From positions 1 through 10,466 of the forward strand of contig JAZQIW010000105.1 of assembly GCA_045541355.1 (NCBI GenBank): 10,466 nt of DNA, written 5' to 3'. The position numbers and the translations under genes are program-made. This document shows positions 8,056 to 10,466 of this stretch, in pieces; positions within the stretch are counted from its first letter, which is position 1; each line of letters begins with the position of its first letter. Below the pieces are notes generated by a model that was not told the origin of the DNA, ran no database searches, and was given only the letters and a program-made list of their open reading frames with translations. The DNA comes from UMGS1387 sp045541355. GTDB lineage: Bacteria > Bacillota > Clostridia > Oscillospirales > CAG-382.

Positions 8056-8226
8056 CTACTCTTTAACTACGGTATATTCAAACATTTCCTGATGGATTTT
8101 TGTTCCGACATCAACATTTGCAGGCAAAAGTGCAAGTGCCACAAACACTTCCTCTTTATTTTCGACATTCTCGAGGTAACAGTATTCCCCCTCTATTCTT
8201 TTTACAACATAATCAAAGCTCATCAT
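8056..8226 (-). CDS. Small DUF3006-like protein (56 aa)
   Basis: A 56-residue protein, MMSFDYVVKRIEGEYCYLEN... ending YTVVKE. Its short length, the opening 'V-x-R-x-E-G-x-Y' strand, a central acidic stretch (ENVENKEE) and the LLPANVDVGTKI segment resemble DUF3006 family proteins, which are small single-domain beta proteins of unknown role. The match is by eye and moderate. The ATG at 8226 is chosen over upstream in-frame ATGs because AAGGAGA sits seven bases before it; a second ATG follows immediately at 8223. No signal peptide or membrane segment is visible, so it is probably cytoplasmic. It has its own promoter (8258-8286) and ends 155 bases before the start of the giant surface-protein gene, with no clear terminator between. 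A functional link to that gene is not supported. Confidence 0.72.
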   Translation of the reverse strand: MMSFDYVVKRIEGEYCYLENVENKEEVFVALALLPANVDVGTKIHQEMFEYTVVKE

Positions 8227-8257
8227 ATCAAGTCTCCTTATTATTTTATACAACAAC

Positions 8258-8286
8258 ATTGTACATCTTTGGCATTGATTTTGCAA
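8258..8286 (-). promoter_or_regulatory. Promoter of the DUF3006-like gene
   Basis: Minus strand: -35 TTGCAA (8286-8281), a 17-base spacer and -10 TACAAT (8263-8258). It lies about 20 bases before the Shine-Dalgarno of the 56-aa gene and faces away from the promoter at 8312-8340. Confidence 0.55.
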
Positions 8287-8311
8287 GTCCGGATTATCTG
8301 AAAAAATATAC

Positions 8312-8340
8312 TTGATTTATGTAAAAAAAAGTGATAAGAT
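8312..8340 (+). promoter_or_regulatory. Promoter of the cytidylate kinase-like gene
   Basis: Plus strand: -35 TTGATT (8312-8317), a 17-base A-rich spacer and -10 TAAGAT (8335-8340), about 40 bases before the ATG. It is back to back with the minus-strand promoter at 8258-8286, with 25 bases between the two -35 boxes. Confidence 0.6.
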
Positions 8341-8380
8341 ATATATGTAACGAAGTTTTATCTTTACGGAGGATAAACAC

Positions 8381-9019
8381 ATGAAAAAGTTTGTAATTAC
8401 AATTGAACGCGGCTTTGGCAGCGGCGGAAGAAGCATAGGCATGGCAATTGCCGAAAAGCTTGGCATCAATTACTATGACGACGAAATCCTGAGAATGGCA
8501 TCCGATGAAAGCGGCATTGACATGGCTCTTTTCCAAAAGAATGACGAAAAAATCAGCGACAAGATATCCTTTCCCTTCTTTGGCAGAAAGGGCGTGTTTG
8601 CAGGCGGTATAATTCCGCCCGACAGCAGCAAATTTGCATCCGAGGAGAACCTTTTCAACTATCAGGCAAGAGTTCTCCGAAGCCTTCACGAAAAGGAAAG
8701 CTTTATTGCCATAGGCAGAGCATCCAATCACATTCTTGCAGACATGGAAAACGTTTTCTCCTTCTGCTTCCAGGCTCCCTTTGACGTTTGTACAGACGTT
8801 GTTATGGACAGATTTGCATACAGCAAGTCCGAGGCGGAAAAAATCATCCGCAAAATCGACAAGGAGCGCGGAGACTTCTACTATTACTACACCGGCAAGA
8901 AGTGGAACGACCCTGCATGGTACGACCTTTGCTTCAACACGGGCAAGGTTTCATGGGACAAGTGTGCGGAAATCCTCATCAAATATGTTGAGGATTGTCT
9001 GGGCGAAAAATTGATATAA
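8381..9019 (+). CDS. Cytidylate kinase-like family protein (Cytidylate_kin2)
   Basis: A 212-aa cytoplasmic P-loop protein of the cytidylate kinase-like family (PF13189 type). Residues 11-18, GFGSGGRS, form a modified Walker A with Arg in place of the usual Lys, as is common in this family. They follow the opening strand FVITIER. Further family marks are LGINYYDDEIL (28-37), FIAIGRASNHIL (108-119) and the C-terminal DKERGDFYYYYTGKKW (160-175) with YDLCFNTGKVSWD (181-193). The length is usual for the family. GGAGG at 8368-8372 lies eight bases before the ATG. Family members are widespread in Clostridia; most are uncharacterised, and CMP phosphorylation is inferred from the fold rather than shown. 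It is a single-gene unit with its own promoter and a terminator at 9033-9069. Confidence 0.88.
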   Translation: MKKFVITIERGFGSGGRSIGMAIAEKLGINYYDDEILRMASDESGIDMALFQKNDEKISDKISFPFFGRKGVFAGGIIPPDSSKFASEENLFNYQARVLRSLHEKESFIAIGRASNHILADMENVFSFCFQAPFDVCTDVVMDRFAYSKSEAEKIIRKIDKERGDFYYYYTGKKWNDPAWYDLCFNTGKVSWDKCAEILIKYVEDCLGEKLI

Positions 9020-9032
9020 CAAAATGAATTAA

Positions 9033-9069
9033 AAGGGCGACCTGCTTTTGGCAGGTCTCCCTTATTTTT
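9033..9069 (+). terminator. Terminator between convergent genes, possibly bidirectional
   Basis: Stem GACCTGC/GCAGGTC with loop TTTTG, extended after one mismatch by AAGGG/CCCTT, then ATTTTT on the plus strand. It lies just after the TAA of the kinase-like gene and just past the stop of the convergent YitT gene. On the minus strand the hairpin is followed by CTTTTAATT, a weaker T tract, so it may stop both transcripts. Confidence 0.82.
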
Positions 9070-9077
9070 GATGAGGC

Positions 9078-9974
9078 TTATTTCTTTTCACAGTTCTTTT
9101 TTAGTCCGAGAACCTCGCTTGTTTCGGTTATCGAAATAAACGCCGTCTTATCCTCTTCAAGCACCACACGCTTTGTTTTTGCTATCTGGAAGCGGTTGAC
9201 AACAAAATAAATAATCTTTTTGTCGGCACCCGAATAATATCCCTTGGCATCATACAGAGTTATTCCGCTTCCAAACTCCTCGGAAAGCGCCGCACAAACC
9301 TCGCCGGGTTTTTCGGTTATAATCATTACAGCCTTTGCCTTATCGAGACCTTCTACGATAAAGTCTATCGTCTTAAGTCCTGCCATATAGGTAACTATGG
9401 AATACAGGGGCAGAGTCCAGCTTCGGGAAAGAATACCTGCGGCAGCATAGAGAAAAATATTATAAATCATTACAAATGTACCAACGGTAATACCGAGGCG
9501 CTTTGCAAAGATAACCGCCATTACCTCCACGCCGTCAATTGCAGCGCCGTAGCGTATGGTAAGACCACTGCCTACACCCGAAATGATGCCGCCGAAAAGG
9601 GCGCACAAAAGCAGGTCGTTTCCTGCAAAAGGCGAGCTTGTTGCAACATTTACGGGAAAAACCTCATTTATCAGAAATGAGCAGAAGGAATAGATAAACA
9701 CGGTATAGAGCGACATAAGGGTAAATCGCCTGCCCTGCCGTTTAAAGCCGTAGACAAACAGCGGAAAGTTAAGCAGAACAAGAAACAGCGAAAGTGTAAA
9801 GCGGTCGGGGGTAAGATAATTAAGAAGCATGGATGTGCCGGATATGCCGCTGTCATACAGCTTTACCGGTGACAAAAACATGGTAATACCGACAGCATTT
9901 ATGCACCCTGCAACCGTCAAAACAAGCAGGTTTTTAATTATGTCCCATGCGGACACTTTTCTTTTACAGCCCAC
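9078..9974 (-). CDS. YitT family membrane protein (DUF161 + DUF2179)
   Basis: A 298-aa integral membrane protein of the YitT family. Residues about 14-205 hold five to six hydrophobic segments (such as 14-34, 59-77, 85-105, 119-139, 162-182 and 187-206) and the family signature GSGLTIRYGAAIDGVEV (135-151). Residues about 213-290 form the soluble C-terminal DUF2179 domain (KAVMIITEKPGEVCAAL, YYSGADKKIIYFVVNR). Length and domain order are normal. The start is a GTG at 9974, supported by AGGGAG seven bases upstream; the next residues, GCKRKVSAWDIIKN, give a positive cytoplasmic N-terminus. Some family members are reported as transporters, but the substrate here is unknown. It converges on the kinase-like gene across a shared terminator and appears monocistronic. 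Confidence 0.9.
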   Translation of the reverse strand: MGCKRKVSAWDIIKNLLVLTVAGCINAVGITMFLSPVKLYDSGISGTSMLLNYLTPDRFTLSLFLVLLNFPLFVYGFKRQGRRFTLMSLYTVFIYSFCSFLINEVFPVNVATSSPFAGNDLLLCALFGGIISGVGSGLTIRYGAAIDGVEVMAVIFAKRLGITVGTFVMIYNIFLYAAAGILSRSWTLPLYSIVTYMAGLKTIDFIVEGLDKAKAVMIITEKPGEVCAALSEEFGSGITLYDAKGYYSGADKKIIYFVVNRFQIAKTKRVVLEEDKTAFISITETSEVLGLKKNCEKK

Positions 9975-10024
9975 CTTTATTCTCCCTTCCCCGCCGATAC
10001 CGGCTGTTTTTATTCTCTACATTT

Positions 10025-10030
10025 ATTATA
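10025..10030 (-). promoter_or_regulatory. Possible -10 box of the YitT gene
   Basis: A perfect TATAAT on the minus strand, about 50 bases before the GTG start. No convincing -35 is found at 16-18 bases, so the call rests on the -10 alone. The rest of 9990-10189 is AT-rich with no gene that I can support. Confidence 0.4.
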
Positions 10031-10189
10031 CAGCTTTATTTTCAAAAAATCTATACAAAGTATATTAATTTACAAATTATATCGCAAATATCTTTATTAT
10101 TCTTTTCCTGCAAACTCCATTCACTTTTGCCTGCGGCAAAGAGCCATCAAGAGAACGAGTCAAGAATGAAAAGATGACAGTGAAAAAGT

Positions 10190-10220
10190 AAAAATCCTCG
10201 TTCTTTCGAACCAGGATTTT
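10190..10220 (-). terminator. Terminator of the tRNA operon
   Basis: Immediately after tRNA-Tyr the minus strand folds as AAAATCCT/AGGATTTT and GTTC/GAAC with one G-G mismatch and a GAAA tetraloop. T-rich sequence follows (TTTTTACTTTTT). The first base of the stem is the last A of the tRNA CCA end. Confidence 0.85.
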
Positions 10221-10304
10221 GGTGGGGGAAGGTGGATTCGGACCACCGAAGTCACTGACAACAGATTTACAGTCTGCCCCCTTTGGCCGCTCGGGAATTC
10301 CCCC
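10220..10304 (-). tRNA. tRNA-Tyr (anticodon GTA)
   Basis: An 85-nt tRNA with acceptor stem GGGGGAA/TTCCCCC, discriminator A and encoded CCA. The anticodon arm is CAGACTGTAAATCTG with GTA in the loop. The long type II variable arm expected for bacterial tRNA-Tyr follows, then a T arm with GGTCCGAATCC. It lies 28 bases after tRNA-Thr in the same transcript. Confidence 0.96.
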
Positions 10305-10332
10305 ATATATTCTGTTCTCGCGGAAAAGGTAT

Positions 10333-10408
10333 TGGAGCTGGTGGACGGACTTGAACCCCCGACCTGCTGATTACAAATCAGCTGCTCTACCAGCTGAGCT
10401 ACACCAGC
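10333..10408 (-). tRNA. tRNA-Thr (anticodon TGT)
   Basis: A 76-nt tRNA with acceptor GCTGGTG/CACCAGC, discriminator T and encoded CCA. The D arm is GCTCAGCTGGTAGAGC, the anticodon arm GCTGA-TTTGTAA-TCAGC reads TGT, and the T arm contains GGGGGTTCAAGTCC. It is the first gene of the tRNA operon. Confidence 0.96.
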
Positions 10409-10437
10409 ATCTCTCCGCTTCCTTTGCGACGACAATT

Positions 10438-10466
10438 ATTATAACAGAACGTGCGGCGGTTGTCAA
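10438..10466 (-). promoter_or_regulatory. Consensus sigma-A promoter of the tRNA operon
   Basis: The minus strand begins at the window edge with TTGACA (10466-10461), then a 17-base spacer and TATAAT (10443-10438). Both hexamers and the spacing are perfect. It lies about 30 bases before the first base of tRNA-Thr, as expected for a strong stable-RNA promoter. Confidence 0.9.

Noticed and set aside
8294..8731. A 145-codon minus-strand open frame opposite the start of the kinase-like gene
   Set aside because: It overlaps a clear family member on the other strand and covers that gene's promoter; its translation has no recognisable features.
9991..10005. GCCGATACCGGC inverted repeat upstream of the YitT gene as a possible operator
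   Set aside because: Only a four-base stem each side; too short to support without a second copy.
10160..10435. A 91-codon minus-strand open frame reading GVAQLVEQLICNQQVGGSSPS
   Set aside because: It is the well-known spurious translation of tRNA genes; the frame lies over tRNA-Thr and tRNA-Tyr.

Overview
The window looks like chromosomal DNA from an anaerobic Firmicute of the Clostridia, probably a gut or rumen lineage near Oscillospiraceae/Ruminococcaceae. The evidence is the S-layer-homology (SLH) surface proteins, a Clostridia-type cytidylate kinase-like protein, a YitT-family membrane protein, purine-rich Shine-Dalgarno sites, strongly AT-rich intergenic DNA and CCA-encoding tRNA genes. 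This placement is inference; no phylogenetic marker in the window settles it.

Three quarters of the window (1-7901) holds two very large paralogous genes, head to tail on the minus strand. The upstream copy (2733-7901, 1722 aa) is complete. The downstream copy (1-2592) has its start in the window but runs off the left edge after 864 codons. Both encode secreted proteins with the same order: signal peptide, SLH-type wall anchor (first repeat degenerate), two beta-sandwich modules of lectin/LamG type, then a GH99-like/WbsX domain. The complete copy continues with a Cys/His-rich segment, a beta-rich carbohydrate-binding-like region, a copper-amine-oxidase-N-like domain and two repeated C-terminal carbohydrate-binding-like modules. 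Each gene has its own promoter. The two promoters share a 34-bp block, and a strong intrinsic terminator separates the genes. I read the pair as duplicated, co-regulated, wall-attached glycan-processing enzymes.

To the right (8056-9974) are three ordinary genes. A 56-aa DUF3006-like protein (minus) is transcribed divergently from a cytidylate kinase-like gene (plus). The kinase gene converges on a YitT-family membrane protein gene (minus), with a hairpin terminator between them. The right end (10190-10466) is a minus-strand tRNA operon. It has a perfect-consensus promoter at the window edge, then tRNA-Thr(TGT), tRNA-Tyr(GTA) and an intrinsic terminator.

No CRISPR array, insertion sequence, phage gene or recognisable defence system was seen. 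The most unusual content is the pair of giant SLH/GH99-like proteins and their shared control region.
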